Source: Anaerolineaceae bacterium (lineage in GTDB: Bacteria; Chloroflexota; Anaerolineae; Aggregatilineales; Phototrophicaceae). From it: DNA of 64,000 nt. Below the pieces are notes generated by a model, which did not search any database, was not told the origin of the DNA, and saw only the letters and a program-made list of their open reading frames with translations. The stretch is from contig PABP01000038.1 in NCBI GenBank assembly GCA_002699585.1, forward strand, positions 186,001 to 250,000, read 5' to 3'. The position numbers and the translations under genes were made by a program. Below are positions 46,669-55,666 of this stretch, in pieces; position 1 is the first letter of the stretch; the number at the start of each line of letters is the position of its first letter.

Positions 46669-47091
46669 ATGCAGCATTTAGACAACCTGTGGAAGATCGT
46701 CAATGTTGCGTCCAGCGTGCGTGATATTGCTGTTGAACGCAAAACTTATCGCTATACGGTTGCCCCACCGGTTACGCTCTATCTCCATTTGCAGGCGGCC
46801 CACATTACGTTTGAGCAGTGGATACAGCCCACAATAGAAATCTCGGCTGAGTTCCAGGCTAGCTTTGGCTGGCGGCTCAAAGCTGAGCAAGACGATTACG
46901 GCGTCTACTTTGTCGCCAAGCCGATGGCCGTTGTCGGCAGTTTGGCCCAGGCCAAAATCCGGGCGATGCTCCCGGCAAAAACCAACCTGGTACTGCGCCT
47001 GGAAAAATGCACGCTGACACTGGCTAATCTGACTGGCACAGTCGAGTTGCCGGATCAAGAGGGCCTCGTCCATTTGCTGTCATCCGGTTAA
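46669..47091 (+). CDS. Hypothetical beta-rich protein (140 residues)
   Basis: Not recognised. It is soluble, without signal peptide, and dominated by alternating hydrophobic strands (YRYTVAPPVTLYLHL, IEISAEFQAS, VYFVAKPMAVVG, LVLRLEKCTLTLANL), a pattern similar to adhesin or auto-transporter-like beta-helix domains found in DUF4097-type proteins. ATG 46669 follows GAGGTATCACG. It lies 34 bases after the aminotransferase stop, so it is probably the last gene of that unit. Confidence 0.7.
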   Translation: MQHLDNLWKIVNVASSVRDIAVERKTYRYTVAPPVTLYLHLQAAHITFEQWIQPTIEISAEFQASFGWRLKAEQDDYGVYFVAKPMAVVGSLAQAKIRAMLPAKTNLVLRLEKCTLTLANLTGTVELPDQEGLVHLLSSG

Positions 47092-47130
47092 GTATATGAC
47101 GCAGCACGTATAAGTCACCTTCGATTAGAG

Positions 47131-47136
47131 TATAAT
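47131..47136 (+). promoter_or_regulatory. -10 box of a candidate RNA promoter
   Basis: A perfect TATAAT; the -35 region 17 bases upstream is weak. Expected transcription start is about 47143, where the candidate RNA's 5' pairing arm begins. Confidence 0.5.
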
Positions 47137-47140
47137 TAAA

Positions 47141-47331
47141 CACTTATCAGATCACATAAGCTAAGCGTTGCATATTGGGTGCAGTCGTGTTATGTTTTGC
47201 GCATGGAACGCTATCTGACTGCCACCACCTGTTGTATGATGCCGATTCGAAAAACCGGGTTGGTTTGCTTTTGATAGTGGTTTCTTACGTAACGTGTCAA
47301 TGACAAAGCCAACCTCGTGTTGGCTTTTTTT
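47141..47331 (+). ncRNA. Candidate small structured RNA or transcribed leader
   Basis: The 303-base gap before the rhodanese gene has no convincing protein frame. It has a perfect -10 box (47131-47136), a 5' arm CACTTATCA (47141-47149) that pairs with TGATAGTG (47272-47279) with one bulge, internal helices (GGTGCAGTC with GACTGC-C-ACC; GCGTT with AACGC), and then a strong terminator at 47305-47331. The predicted transcript is about 190 bases. It could be a trans-acting RNA or a terminated leader of the sulfurtransferase. SAM-I, TPP, T-box and tmRNA signatures were not found. Confidence 0.45.
47305..47331 (+). terminator. Intrinsic terminator inside the pre-rhodanese spacer
   Basis: AAGCCAAC (47306-47313) pairs with GTTGGCTT (47319-47326), followed by a run of T. 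It lies 64 bases before the next start codon and 214 after the previous stop, so it closes a separate transcript or a leader. Confidence 0.88.
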
Positions 47332-47394
47332 GTCCAGACACACCATCATCATTCCAGTAATCTATTAGCTACAAAAATTTGAGGAGACACGTTT

Positions 47395-48258
47395 ATGAGT
47401 GATATATCCGAGCGCGGTTATGCCAACAGTGATGTCCTGGTTACTACCGAGTGGGTGGCCAATAACCTGAACAATCCTGATGTCCGTATCATTGAATCCA
47501 ACGAAGACCCGCTTCTCTATCCATCTGGGCATGTGCCGGGTGCCGTTGAAGTCGATTGGACGAGCGACCTGAACGACCCTATCGTCCGTGATTACATCGG
47601 CAAAGATGCGTTTGAATCCCTGGCCAGCCGCATCGGCATCACGCCGGATACGACCGTCATATTCTACGGCGACAAGAGCAACTGGTGGGCGACTTATGCG
47701 CTGTGGGTTTTCCGGCTGTTTGGCCACACCAATGCCAAAATCATGGATGGTGGCCGCAAGAAATGGGTCGATGAAGGCCGTGACCTGAATCGTGAAGTCC
47801 CGTCTTACGAGGCAACCGACTACAAAGTGCCGCACGAGCGCGATGACAAAACCGAACGTGCCCTGCGCGAAGAAGTCCTCAAGCATGTCCAGGCATCGGG
47901 CCAGTTGGTAGATGTCCGCAGCCCAGCCGAGTACACCGGCGAAAAGCTGCACATGGAAGGTTATCCGCAGGAAGGCGCGCTGCGTGGTGGCCATATCCCT
48001 GGCGCACGCAACATCCCCTGGAGCCGTGCCGCCAACGAAGACGGCACCTTCAAGGGCGCTGACGAACTGCGCGAAATCTACGAAAAAGAACAGGGCCTGA
48101 ACGCAGATAACCCGGTCATCACTTACTGCCGCATTGGCGAACGTAGCAGCCATAGCTGGTTCGTGCTGTCATTCCTGCTGGGCTACGACGATGTCCGCAA
48201 TTACGATGGCTCCTGGACCGAATGGGGCAACAGCGTCGGCGTCCCGATTGAAAAATAG
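47395..48258 (+). CDS. Two-domain rhodanese (thiosulfate or 3-mercaptopyruvate sulfurtransferase)
   Basis: Protein of 287 residues made of two rhodanese domains. The N-terminal one is inactive; the C-terminal active loop is CRIGERS with nucleophile Cys245, which carries a persulfide. The domain entry motifs [22 protein letters not shown] and [12 protein letters not shown] are clear. The CRIGERS loop is closer to thiosulfate than to mercaptopyruvate sulfurtransferases. ATG 47395 follows GAGGAGACACGTTT. SufE, another sulfur carrier, is encoded 126 bases downstream. Confidence 0.94.
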   Translation: MSDISERGYANSDVLVTTEWVANNLNNPDVRIIESNEDPLLYPSGHVPGAVEVDWTSDLNDPIVRDYIGKDAFESLASRIGITPDTTVIFYGDKSNWWATYALWVFRLFGHTNAKIMDGGRKKWVDEGRDLNREVPSYEATDYKVPHERDDKTERALREEVLKHVQASGQLVDVRSPAEYTGEKLHMEGYPQEGALRGGHIPGARNIPWSRAANEDGTFKGADELREIYEKEQGLNADNPVITYCRIGERSSHSWFVLSFLLGYDDVRNYDGSWTEWGNSVGVPIEK

Positions 48259-48287
48259 GGCGTCCATAGCGTAGTGAAGTGCTTTTG

Positions 48288-48311
48288 TGGGGGCTATTTG
48301 GCCCCCATTTT
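48288..48311 (+). terminator. Intrinsic terminator after the rhodanese gene
   Basis: TGGGGGC (48288-48294) pairs with GCCCCCA (48301-48307), then TTTT. It separates the rhodanese gene from the sufE unit. Confidence 0.85.
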
Positions 48312-48384
48312 GCTCTCTGTTGGTTGGCATAGTTCCAGCGCATGATACAATAATCGCCGATTTGTAACGTTGTTGAGGCAACTT

Positions 48385-48831
48385 ATGAGCGACATTCCAC
48401 CTAAATTGCAAGAATCCATTGAAGATTTTAGTTTCATCACCACGCGCACGGAGCGCCAGGAATATCTGATTCAGTTGGCAGCCAGCTTTGACGAGGTCAA
48501 AGTACCGGAGCGCATCGCAACCCAACCCTATGATGAAAGCCATCGCGTCCCCGCCTGTGAATCGGATGCTTTCGTCTGGGCGGAAGAACAAGAAGATGGC
48601 ACGCTCAAATATTGGTTCGATGTGCTGAACCCGCAGGGCCTCAGCGCGATGGCAATGGCCGTCATCCTGGACCAATCGTTATCGGGTGCCCAGCTTGACC
48701 AGATCACCAATGTGCAATCCGATATTGTGCTGGATTTCTTCGGCAAAGGGATTTCGATGGGCAAAGGTCAGGGCCTGATGGGCATCGTCAACATGGTCGT
48801 TGCAGAAGCCAAGCGCCGAACAAAAGCCTGA
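48385..48831 (+). CDS. sufE: SufE-family sulfur acceptor for Fe-S cluster assembly
   Basis: Soluble protein of 148 residues. SufE accepts persulfide sulfur from the cysteine desulfurase SufS and passes it to the scaffold. The active cysteine Cys58 lies in HRVPACESDAF, the family position. ATG 48385 follows GAGGCAACTT; an upstream TTG in frame is less likely. No sufBCDS genes are in the window. The ATP-grasp gene starts 13 bases after the stop, placing sufE at the head of a five-gene run. Confidence 0.9.
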   Translation: MSDIPPKLQESIEDFSFITTRTERQEYLIQLAASFDEVKVPERIATQPYDESHRVPACESDAFVWAEEQEDGTLKYWFDVLNPQGLSAMAMAVILDQSLSGAQLDQITNVQSDIVLDFFGKGISMGKGQGLMGIVNMVVAEAKRRTKA

Positions 48832-48844
48832 GAAAGCGACCTGC

Positions 48845-49735
48845 ATGCAGATCGCCATTGCGACCACAGCCATCGATAACGTCCCATTTGTTGGCACAGA
48901 ACACGGCCTCATACCATCGCTAAAGCGGCATGGTATCGAGGCTGAATTTGTTATCTGGGACGATGAATGTATCGATTGGTCGCGCTACGATGCCGTACTT
49001 GTGCGTTCTATCTGGAATTATCACGAAAAGCCGCAGATATTTCTCGATTGGCTGTCTAGCCTGGAAAGCCAATCCATCCCCGTCGCCAACAAACCGGACA
49101 TCCTACGCTGGAATATGGACAAGCGCTATTTACGCGACCTGGCCGTGCACAACATTCCAACCCTGCCGACAGTCTGGGTTGAAGATAGTTGTAAAACATC
49201 GCTTCTGACTATTCTGGAAACAAATACCTGGCAAGAGGCGGTCATTAAGCCGACTGTCAGCAACAGCGCAATCAATACCTGGCGCACAGACATCGCCTCA
49301 GCCAAATCTGACCAAGCGCGTTTTGAAGCACTCATGCAGCGCAAGCGGGTTATGGTCCAGCAGTTCGCCCCGCAAATTGCGACAGGTGAATATTCGTTTC
49401 TATTCTTTGGCGGCACATTCAGCCATCTGGTACTGAAGAAACCCGCTGAGAATGCGTATTTTGTGCAGGCAGAATATGGCGGCACAACCACCCTGATTGA
49501 TGCCATTGAAGCTCACTATGTCGAACAAGCTGAGGATATTCTATCGGCAGCAACACAGATCATTGGGCACACACCCACTTATGCCCGTGTGGATGTCATC
49601 GACGACGGTGGCACATTGGTCCTCATGGAATTGGAGCTGATTGAGCCGGAACTATTTTTACTCACGGATGACATCACCCAACGCTGTGCCGATGCCGTCG
49701 CCAGCGATCTATACGCCAACGACCTGCACCTATGA
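48845..49735 (+). CDS. ATP-grasp ligase, DcsG-like
   Basis: Protein of 296 residues with the ATP-grasp fold. The preATP domain has the pattern YDAVLVRSIWNYHEKPQIFLDW and the DcsG-like segment ILRWNMDKRYLRDLA. The ATP-binding lysines are in EAVIKPTVSN, with GEYSFLFFGG and YARVDVIDD, LMELELIEPELF as metal-binding parts. DcsG, the O-ureido-serine cyclo-ligase of D-cycloserine synthesis, is the best described relative, but the wider family is uncharacterised. Its stop overlaps the methyltransferase start by four bases (ATGA). Confidence 0.88.
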   Translation: MQIAIATTAIDNVPFVGTEHGLIPSLKRHGIEAEFVIWDDECIDWSRYDAVLVRSIWNYHEKPQIFLDWLSSLESQSIPVANKPDILRWNMDKRYLRDLAVHNIPTLPTVWVEDSCKTSLLTILETNTWQEAVIKPTVSNSAINTWRTDIASAKSDQARFEALMQRKRVMVQQFAPQIATGEYSFLFFGGTFSHLVLKKPAENAYFVQAEYGGTTTLIDAIEAHYVEQAEDILSAATQIIGHTPTYARVDVIDDGGTLVLMELELIEPELFLLTDDITQRCADAVASDLYANDLHL

Positions 49736-51942
49736 ACGAGCCGCTCTCTGCGCGTCGAGTTAAGCAGCTCTTTGGGCGCAAATCCCAGGTAACCAAGCAC
49801 ACCCTCCCCACAATTTATGACGCCCTGGCAGAAGATCCAGCACTCAAATTAGCCAAACCCCCAAAATCATCGGTCGATTGGAAACGTTACGGCCAACAAT
49901 ATGACATTGAAAACGGCTCCCCAGGAATACTATTGGGGGCGTTGCATGTTTACTATGCTGGTATCGCGCTCTGGCTAGCCGCGGAACGCATCGCACAGCA
50001 AAATGACCAGCCCTATTGGCAAGAAGTCGTGTCAGGGCGTTTTTTCCAGAAAAATGGCATTCAAAATTTGGTAGCGCCTGACTGGATGCAAGAAGCCCTT
50101 ATGGCTATCGACACGGCTCATTTTCCGCAGTTTGATGTACCAGGTATGCCGGGGGATGTACTCAAGCACCTCTACCAGGATTTGATCCCCAAGAAGATAC
50201 GCCATGCCGTTGGTGCGTACTATACGCCGGATTGGTTAGCGGATCATCTGTTGGCGCAAGTCGACTATGATGGCCAGCAAACCCTGCTCGACCCGGCCTG
50301 CGGCAGCGGCACGTTCCTGGTGGCGGCTGTGCAGATGGCCACCACGCGAAGCATAAAATCCGATGACATCCTAAGCAGGTTGTATGGCATCGATAATGAC
50401 CCACTTGCGATATTAGCCGCAAAGGTCAATCTGCTGCTGAACTTGCCGCCCATCAACAGCCCAATCACGTTGCCCATTTACGAGGCAGATGCCCTCTTCA
50501 ATGACCTGGGCCTTACTCAGGTTGACTTGGTTGTCGGCAATCCACCCTGGATCAACTGGCAGCATCTATCGGCAGCTTATCGGACCCAAACGCGCGATCT
50601 GTGGGACGAATATGGGCTGTTTGCCCATCAGGGCATGGACCAAATTTTGGGCAAAGGCAAAAAAGATTTCGCTACGCTGTTCACCTGTGTGGTTGCGGAT
50701 CGCTATCTGAAAGATGGCGGCCAACTGGCCTTTTTGCTCAGTCGCAGCACGCTGAAGTCAGGCGGCGCGAGTGCCGGGTTCCGGCATTATTTGATAGAGG
50801 GGCCGCTCAAGGTCAACCATGTGGATGACGTCAGCCAGATTACCAGCTACGGCGGCACTCGGCTGGACACAATTGCCCTCTTCGCCACGAAAACAAGCGA
50901 GCAAAAAGTGCGTCCCACGATTAGCTATAGTCTGTGGCGACCACAACGACAGCGTTTACGTCTGGAAGATGAACCCCTCAAGCGAGTCCTGACCTTGACG
51001 ACACGCCATATTCTGCAAGCCGAACCCATCGCCGCAGACGATCCACGCAGTCCATGGTTGAGCGCCCCCCAGGCTGGCATAGCGGCGATTCGTAAGCTCA
51101 CGGGCACATCGGCCTATGAAGCCCATGCCGGCGTTTATACAGGTGGGGCGAATGCAGCATATTGGCTGGACATCCTCGAAGATCGCGGGCAAACGCTGCT
51201 CGTGAAGAATATTCGGGAACGCAGCAAACGCGCCATCAAAATGGTCACCGCAGAAATTGAGCGTGACCTGGTGTATCCGCTGCTGCGGGGTCGAGATGTG
51301 CAGCGCTGGTACGCCCAGCCCTCAGCGCATATTTTGATGGTCCAGGACCCGCAACGGCGGCGCGGCTACGACGAGACATGGCTGCAACAGGTCTATCCGC
51401 GGGTATATGACTACCTACTGACTTTCAAGCCGACATTACTCAAGCGTGGGGCTTATAAACGCTATTTTCGGGATGATGCGCCGTTTTACACCATGTTCGA
51501 TGTCGCAGCGTATTCTTTTGCACCCTACAAGGTGGTTTGGCAAGGCATCGGGGCGCGGTCGATGCAAGCGGCTGTGTGCAGCCCAAGCCAGGGTAAACCC
51601 GTCATGACCAACCAGGCCATGCATCCTTTTGTCGGGCTGGAAGATGAGGACGAGGCCCATTACTTAGCGGCCTGCCTCAATAGCTTGCCCTTTGAATATG
51701 CCCTGCTCACACATTCGCAGGCTGGCAGCCAGAGTTTTGCCCAGGCGGGTATTCTCAAACGCTTGCGCATCCCAGCTTATCATCGGGACAATAGCCTTCA
51801 TCGGGAGTTGACTACTTTTTCCCAGGATGCCCATAATGGGGATATTGGCGATGACTTAGCCGAAATCAGTGCGGCGCTATGGGGCATCACAGCAGCCGAG
51901 TTAGAAGCCATGCGCCAGAATATCAGCATATGGCAAAAATAG
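49732..51942 (+). CDS. N6-adenine-type DNA methyltransferase (Eco57I-like, COG1002 group)
   Basis: Protein of 736 residues. SAM motif I is DPACGSGTFLVA at about 187-198, and the catalytic NPPW motif is at 270-273, typical of enzymes methylating adenine N6. A YYTPDWLADHLL lead-in and a C-terminal TaqI-like target-recognition region (about 440-720) complete it. No nuclease motif (PD-DxK) is obvious in the first 120 residues, and no restriction gene is adjacent, so it may be an orphan modification enzyme. Its start overlaps the ATP-grasp gene, which is an unusual partner. Confidence 0.9.
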   Translation: MNEPLSARRVKQLFGRKSQVTKHTLPTIYDALAEDPALKLAKPPKSSVDWKRYGQQYDIENGSPGILLGALHVYYAGIALWLAAERIAQQNDQPYWQEVVSGRFFQKNGIQNLVAPDWMQEALMAIDTAHFPQFDVPGMPGDVLKHLYQDLIPKKIRHAVGAYYTPDWLADHLLAQVDYDGQQTLLDPACGSGTFLVAAVQMATTRSIKSDDILSRLYGIDNDPLAILAAKVNLLLNLPPINSPITLPIYEADALFNDLGLTQVDLVVGNPPWINWQHLSAAYRTQTRDLWDEYGLFAHQGMDQILGKGKKDFATLFTCVVADRYLKDGGQLAFLLSRSTLKSGGASAGFRHYLIEGPLKVNHVDDVSQITSYGGTRLDTIALFATKTSEQKVRPTISYSLWRPQRQRLRLEDEPLKRVLTLTTRHILQAEPIAADDPRSPWLSAPQAGIAAIRKLTGTSAYEAHAGVYTGGANAAYWLDILEDRGQTLLVKNIRERSKRAIKMVTAEIERDLVYPLLRGRDVQRWYAQPSAHILMVQDPQRRRGYDETWLQQVYPRVYDYLLTFKPTLLKRGAYKRYFRDDAPFYTMFDVAAYSFAPYKVVWQGIGARSMQAAVCSPSQGKPVMTNQAMHPFVGLEDEDEAHYLAACLNSLPFEYALLTHSQAGSQSFAQAGILKRLRIPAYHRDNSLHRELTTFSQDAHNGDIGDDLAEISAALWGITAAELEAMRQNISIWQK

Positions 51943-51975
51943 ATTGATCTTTCATAAAGCGATTTTGAGGTCAAG

Positions 51976-53094
51976 ATGTTCACATTACAGGTTAACGACC
52001 ACGTCAAATTGGCACTGCTAGAAGCGAAGCAGGCTGAAACCATCAATACGATTGTCGATCAAGACCGTGATTTCATCGGGCAATGGCTGCCCTGGGCGCG
52101 TCAATCGACCGAAGTGAGTCACTACCGCCAGTACGTCAAGATGATGCGCAAGAACCTGGCAGCCGCTACCGACTACGGTCTGGCCATTCTCTACGATGGC
52201 GAGGTCGTTGGTGGCATTGGGTTACATATTCGTAGTTCGATAGACCGCCGCGCCGAAATTGGCTACTGGTTGATCAAAGGCCAGAATGGCAAGGGCATCA
52301 TGACGCAATCGGCCAAGGCCCTGACCGATTACGGTTTTGGCGCCCTGCGTATGAACCGGCTTTTGATACGAGCAGCTTCTGAAAATCCAGGTAGCCAGAA
52401 TGTCGCCAAACGATTGGGATTCTCGCATGAGATGACCGCCAGAAAAGGCGGTGTCATCACGGATGCTGATCAGATCGACCATTTGATTGACATGCAGTAC
52501 TATGCCATGCTCAGTGAAGATTGGCACCTACCTGCGTCCGTGCCGGAATTCGCTTATGCGATCACAGAGAATACCGAGCTGCGCTTGCTGCTGCACCATC
52601 ACGATGCTGCACTGTATAACGTCATCCACGAAAATCGCAGCCATCTGAGAGATACCCAGTCGTGGGTCGATGACATCCAGACGGCGGCGGATGCCCATTT
52701 CTGGATCGAGACGCTGCTCGAAAAATATGCCGAGGACAAGGGATATGCGCCAGGCATCTGGCATGAAAATACGCTCGTCGGCGGGTTACAGGTCGATGTG
52801 GATCACCGGGGCAAGGCGGCAAAACTGGCTTACTGGTCAGCCGCCGATACAGCGGCAGAGGTCATCGTGCAGGCTGTCCGGGGCGTGACGGACTATGCGT
52901 TTACAGAAGATAAGCTGGAGCGCGTCGAAATCGCCTGTTTGCCGGATGAAACGCAGCGTTATGTCCCTGAAGCACTGGGCTTTACCCTGGAGGGCATTCG
53001 GCGGCAAACGCGGCGCATACAGGGCCACTACCTCGATTCGCTGATCTATGCGATGTTGGCTGAAGATTGGACACAAAACGGAGAAAATGCATGA
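51976..53094 (+). CDS. Tandem GNAT acetyltransferase (RimJ/RimL-like, two domains)
   Basis: Protein of 372 residues with two GNAT domains. The first (about 1-180) has RDFIGQWLPWA and the acetyl-CoA loop GQNGKGIMTQSAKAL, then RAASENPGSQNVAKRLGF, as in RimL-type ribosomal protein acetylases. The second (about 190-370) is more divergent, with a degenerate CoA loop (SAADTAAEVIVQAV), so it may be non-catalytic. ATG 51976 follows GAGGTCAAG, 33 bases after the methyltransferase. Its stop overlaps the DUF952 start (ATGA). Confidence 0.9.
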   Translation: MFTLQVNDHVKLALLEAKQAETINTIVDQDRDFIGQWLPWARQSTEVSHYRQYVKMMRKNLAAATDYGLAILYDGEVVGGIGLHIRSSIDRRAEIGYWLIKGQNGKGIMTQSAKALTDYGFGALRMNRLLIRAASENPGSQNVAKRLGFSHEMTARKGGVITDADQIDHLIDMQYYAMLSEDWHLPASVPEFAYAITENTELRLLLHHHDAALYNVIHENRSHLRDTQSWVDDIQTAADAHFWIETLLEKYAEDKGYAPGIWHENTLVGGLQVDVDHRGKAAKLAYWSAADTAAEVIVQAVRGVTDYAFTEDKLERVEIACLPDETQRYVPEALGFTLEGIRRQTRRIQGHYLDSLIYAMLAEDWTQNGENA

Positions 53095-53459
53095 TCTATC
53101 ACATCACGACAGGCTCAGCCTGGGAACAAGCCCAGCAAAGCGGCCACTACACAGCAGATTCACTGGCTACAGAGGGCTTTATCCACTGTTCGGCAAGGCA
53201 TCAGGTGGAAACAGTCGCCAATAGTTTTTACCGTGATGTGGACGACCTCATCGTGTTGTGCATCGACGACAACAAGCTCACATCAGAACTCAAATGGGAA
53301 GATCCGGCGCACCCCACCCCAGATAGTCCCACCCGACCCAGCGACGATGACTTGTTCCCGCATGTGTACGGGATCATCAATCTGGATGCTGTGAAAGATC
53401 GTGTGGCTTTATTGCGAACTGAAAGTGGCGATTATGCCCTATCGCCAGATACGCCATAG
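53091..53459 (+). CDS. DUF952 family protein
   Basis: Protein of 122 residues of the DUF952 family, a small alpha/beta protein with the pattern MIYHITTGSAWEQA, EGFIHCSARHQV, DDLIVLCIDDNKL, and FPHVYGIINLDAV. The fold is related to NAD-dependent ADP-ribosyl or RNA 2'-phosphotransferase-like proteins by general shape, but no activity is established. ATG 53091 follows CGGAGAAAATGC and overlaps the GNAT stop. Its 3' end overlaps the convergent membrane gene by 28 bases. Confidence 0.9.
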   Translation: MIYHITTGSAWEQAQQSGHYTADSLATEGFIHCSARHQVETVANSFYRDVDDLIVLCIDDNKLTSELKWEDPAHPTPDSPTRPSDDDLFPHVYGIINLDAVKDRVALLRTESGDYALSPDTP

Positions 53460-53863
53460 ATCGCCCAGCTATACAGGCCAAAACTTGTGCCCAACAACAA
53501 ACCCGCTACAGTCCACAGTGGCAGGCGTTGGAGCATCGCAAACATCATCGGTGCCGGATAATCTGGAAACAAATGGCTATGCCAAGCTGTTTTCAGGAAC
53601 ATCATAATTGTCGTCAGGATGACTGTACCCGCGCCGATGAGCGCACTCAACAGGGCAATGGCCAGAATGAATTTCACTGGCGAGATGGCCTGACTCGCAA
53701 AGCGCTGCAACAAGGGGTTGAGTAGCCATAGGCTGGTCGCTAACAGGCTCAACAAAATGATCGGCGGTAGTTGTGTGTCTTCCAGCGTGAGCCAGATGAA
53801 AAGCAGCCCACCGACCATCAGCGAAAACAAGCGCCAACCCAGGCTGACTGAGGGCACGTTCAT
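53432..53863 (-). CDS. Small membrane protein, four helices
   Basis: Protein of 143 residues with four hydrophobic helices (SLMVGGLLFIWLTL, ILLSLLATSLWLL, FILAIALLSALIGAGTVIL, VAGLLLGTSFGLYSW). No named family recognised. Its ATG overlaps the stop of the glycosidase gene by four bases (ATGA), so the pair is co-translated, though the soluble glycosidase gives no clue to its role. Confidence 0.75.
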   Translation of the reverse strand: MNVPSVSLGWRLFSLMVGGLLFIWLTLEDTQLPPIILLSLLATSLWLLNPLLQRFASQAISPVKFILAIALLSALIGAGTVILTTIMMFLKTAWHSHLFPDYPAPMMFAMLQRLPLWTVAGLLLGTSFGLYSWAIYGVSGDRA

Positions 53864-55428
53864 GCGGTTTCGCGCTTACGCTCCTTGCGACGTCTGGTTT
53901 TGCCAGCCGCGCCAACCGGTACCAGATGGAAAACAAAGGCGTCATAACTCTCCATCTCAATCGGCAAGCCCAGTTCGCTGACCTCATCGCCATTGAAACT
54001 AATCGATACGCCGTTGAGGACATCTTTTGCTTGCCAGCGATAAGGCGACAGAATTTCCGCCCAGTAGCCCATTTCCACCATTGCCGATACCGATTCGCCC
54101 GACATATTGAGCACAATCAGACGATAATCATCGCCCAGGTACCAACCATATGCGACAACGTGCTCCGAGCCACCGCTATCACCATCGTTGATAGGCGTAC
54201 ACTGGAACATACCCCACTGCCCTGTCCGGTATATGGCAGTGGTCGCTTCTTTGACGAGGGTTTCATAAAAATGGACCAGATCGTCGTCAACGGGTTCATC
54301 AGGCTGACGGTCAATTTGCACCGGCAATTTAATGCGACGACCCGTAAACTGGCCCTCATGTAACAGAGTCGCCCCCGGCAGCGTACAGATCATCGTCGCC
54401 GCTGGCTTGCTACGTTCAATACCAAACTCAGAAGCGGCACGCGGCTCATCGTGATTTTCGATGAAGCGAATATTCTTCTTTAGGAACTCAATATTCGCGA
54501 CCATATGGGCATAAATACCCCGTACATCCGCCGACACCAGTCGATCATACAGGGTCTTATCGTAAGTGTAATCAAAGCCTTCCAGATGCAGCGCATAATC
54601 CATGCCCCAATACGTTTCCGCAATGAACAGGAAATCCCGGTATTTGCGCAGCACTTTTGGAATGACGTAGGTCCAGAAGTCTTCTCGCGGTGCGTTGTAA
54701 CCCAGCCATCCCCATGTACCGGAAAAGATCTCATTCATCATGAGCATGGCCATATCACAACGCACGCCATCGCATTGTTCGGCCATGTCTTTCAGCGTGT
54801 TGATGGTCGCTTCACGGTAGCCGGGACTGAACGCATTGAGCTGCGAGGTATCAATCCAGCCGGGGAAATAAGGATCGCGACCATGCGCGATAATTTCCCG
54901 GCGCTGTGCGGTCATTGGGCTATCGACAGCAAAGAAATTACCCGGATCGGCTTCCAAGAGTTCAGGCGTCCCCTGCACGAAGTAATCAGGGCGCTCCACC
55001 AGCCAGGGATGATCGGTCGCGACGTGATTAGGCACGAAGTCCAGAATCAGGCGCATATTGAGCTTTTGCAGCTTGGCACGTAAGCGCGCCAACCCCTCAC
55101 GGCCTCCCAGTGCTGGGTCAACTTGATAATCATGAATCGCATACGCTGAGCCAATCACATCCTTTTCAGTGATGTCTGGCAATACGCCACGATATTCATG
55201 AATATAGTTCAATGCGCTGGCGCGTGTGGCTGGGCCACGATGCCAAACGCCCATCAACCAGATCGCATCGATACCCAGTTCCGCAAGCGTAGCTAGTTCA
55301 CGCTTGGGCACATTGGCCAGCGTCACTTGCTTCCTGTATTTTTTGCTGAGTGATGTCAACCACACAGCGGTATTGATCTCATAGATGATTGGATTTTGCG
55401 GCCAGTTCTTCGTCATGTTGGTTGCCAT
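53860..55428 (-). CDS. GH13 alpha-amylase-family glycosidase
   Basis: Cytosolic enzyme of 522 residues; no signal peptide. GH13 conserved regions are present: DFVPNHVATDHPW (region I), GVRCDMAMLM with the nucleophile aspartate (II), LFIAETYWGMD with the acid/base glutamate (III), and FIENHDEPR with the transition-state aspartate (IV). A C-terminal beta domain follows the barrel. The substrate may be maltose-type oligosaccharides or glycogen-related glucans; no transport genes help. ATG 55428 follows AGGAAGACATC. Confidence 0.93.
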   Translation of the reverse strand: MATNMTKNWPQNPIIYEINTAVWLTSLSKKYRKQVTLANVPKRELATLAELGIDAIWLMGVWHRGPATRASALNYIHEYRGVLPDITEKDVIGSAYAIHDYQVDPALGGREGLARLRAKLQKLNMRLILDFVPNHVATDHPWLVERPDYFVQGTPELLEADPGNFFAVDSPMTAQRREIIAHGRDPYFPGWIDTSQLNAFSPGYREATINTLKDMAEQCDGVRCDMAMLMMNEIFSGTWGWLGYNAPREDFWTYVIPKVLRKYRDFLFIAETYWGMDYALHLEGFDYTYDKTLYDRLVSADVRGIYAHMVANIEFLKKNIRFIENHDEPRAASEFGIERSKPAATMICTLPGATLLHEGQFTGRRIKLPVQIDRQPDEPVDDDLVHFYETLVKEATTAIYRTGQWGMFQCTPINDGDSGGSEHVVAYGWYLGDDYRLIVLNMSGESVSAMVEMGYWAEILSPYRWQAKDVLNGVSISFNGDEVSELGLPIEMESYDAFVFHLVPVGAAGKTRRRKERKRETA

Positions 55429-55641
55429 GATGTCTTCCTGGAGTATGGCCTCTTAAGGTATTCAACGTTCTTTATGGGCGGATGATAAACAATCCGTCGC
55501 AAAGTAACAAAAATATCTAAATCACACGATCAATCTTATCATCAGCCTCATTATGGCCGGAAAGCCTTGCATACTTCATACACGGCCCTAAAACACGGAA
55601 ATCAAACCGTTTATTATTTACCTGATTTGTTGTTGAGAGGG

Positions 55642-55666
55642 CTTTGGGATGCCTCTTTGGGATGCC
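55642..55666 (+). repeat. 12-base tandem direct repeat overlapping a -35 box
   Basis: CTTTGGGATGCC at 55642-55653 and again at 55655-55666, a period of 13 bases. The second copy supplies the -35 hexamer. Confidence 0.9.

Noticed and set aside
47141-47331. Known riboswitch or tmRNA identity for the candidate RNA
   Set aside because: SAM-I, TPP, T-box and tmRNA consensus segments were looked for by eye and not found; the element is left unassigned.
47161-47352. 63-codon minus-strand frame in the same spacer
   Set aside because: It runs through the terminator hairpin, has no ribosome site and an atypical composition.
47365-48153. 262-codon minus-strand open frame across the rhodanese gene
   Set aside because: It is the antisense of a clear two-domain rhodanese with all motifs; its own translation matches no family and lacks a ribosome site.
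49732-51942. A complete restriction-modification or BREX system
   Set aside because: Only a methyltransferase is seen. There is no nuclease domain evident in it and no restriction, PglZ, BrxC or helicase gene beside it.
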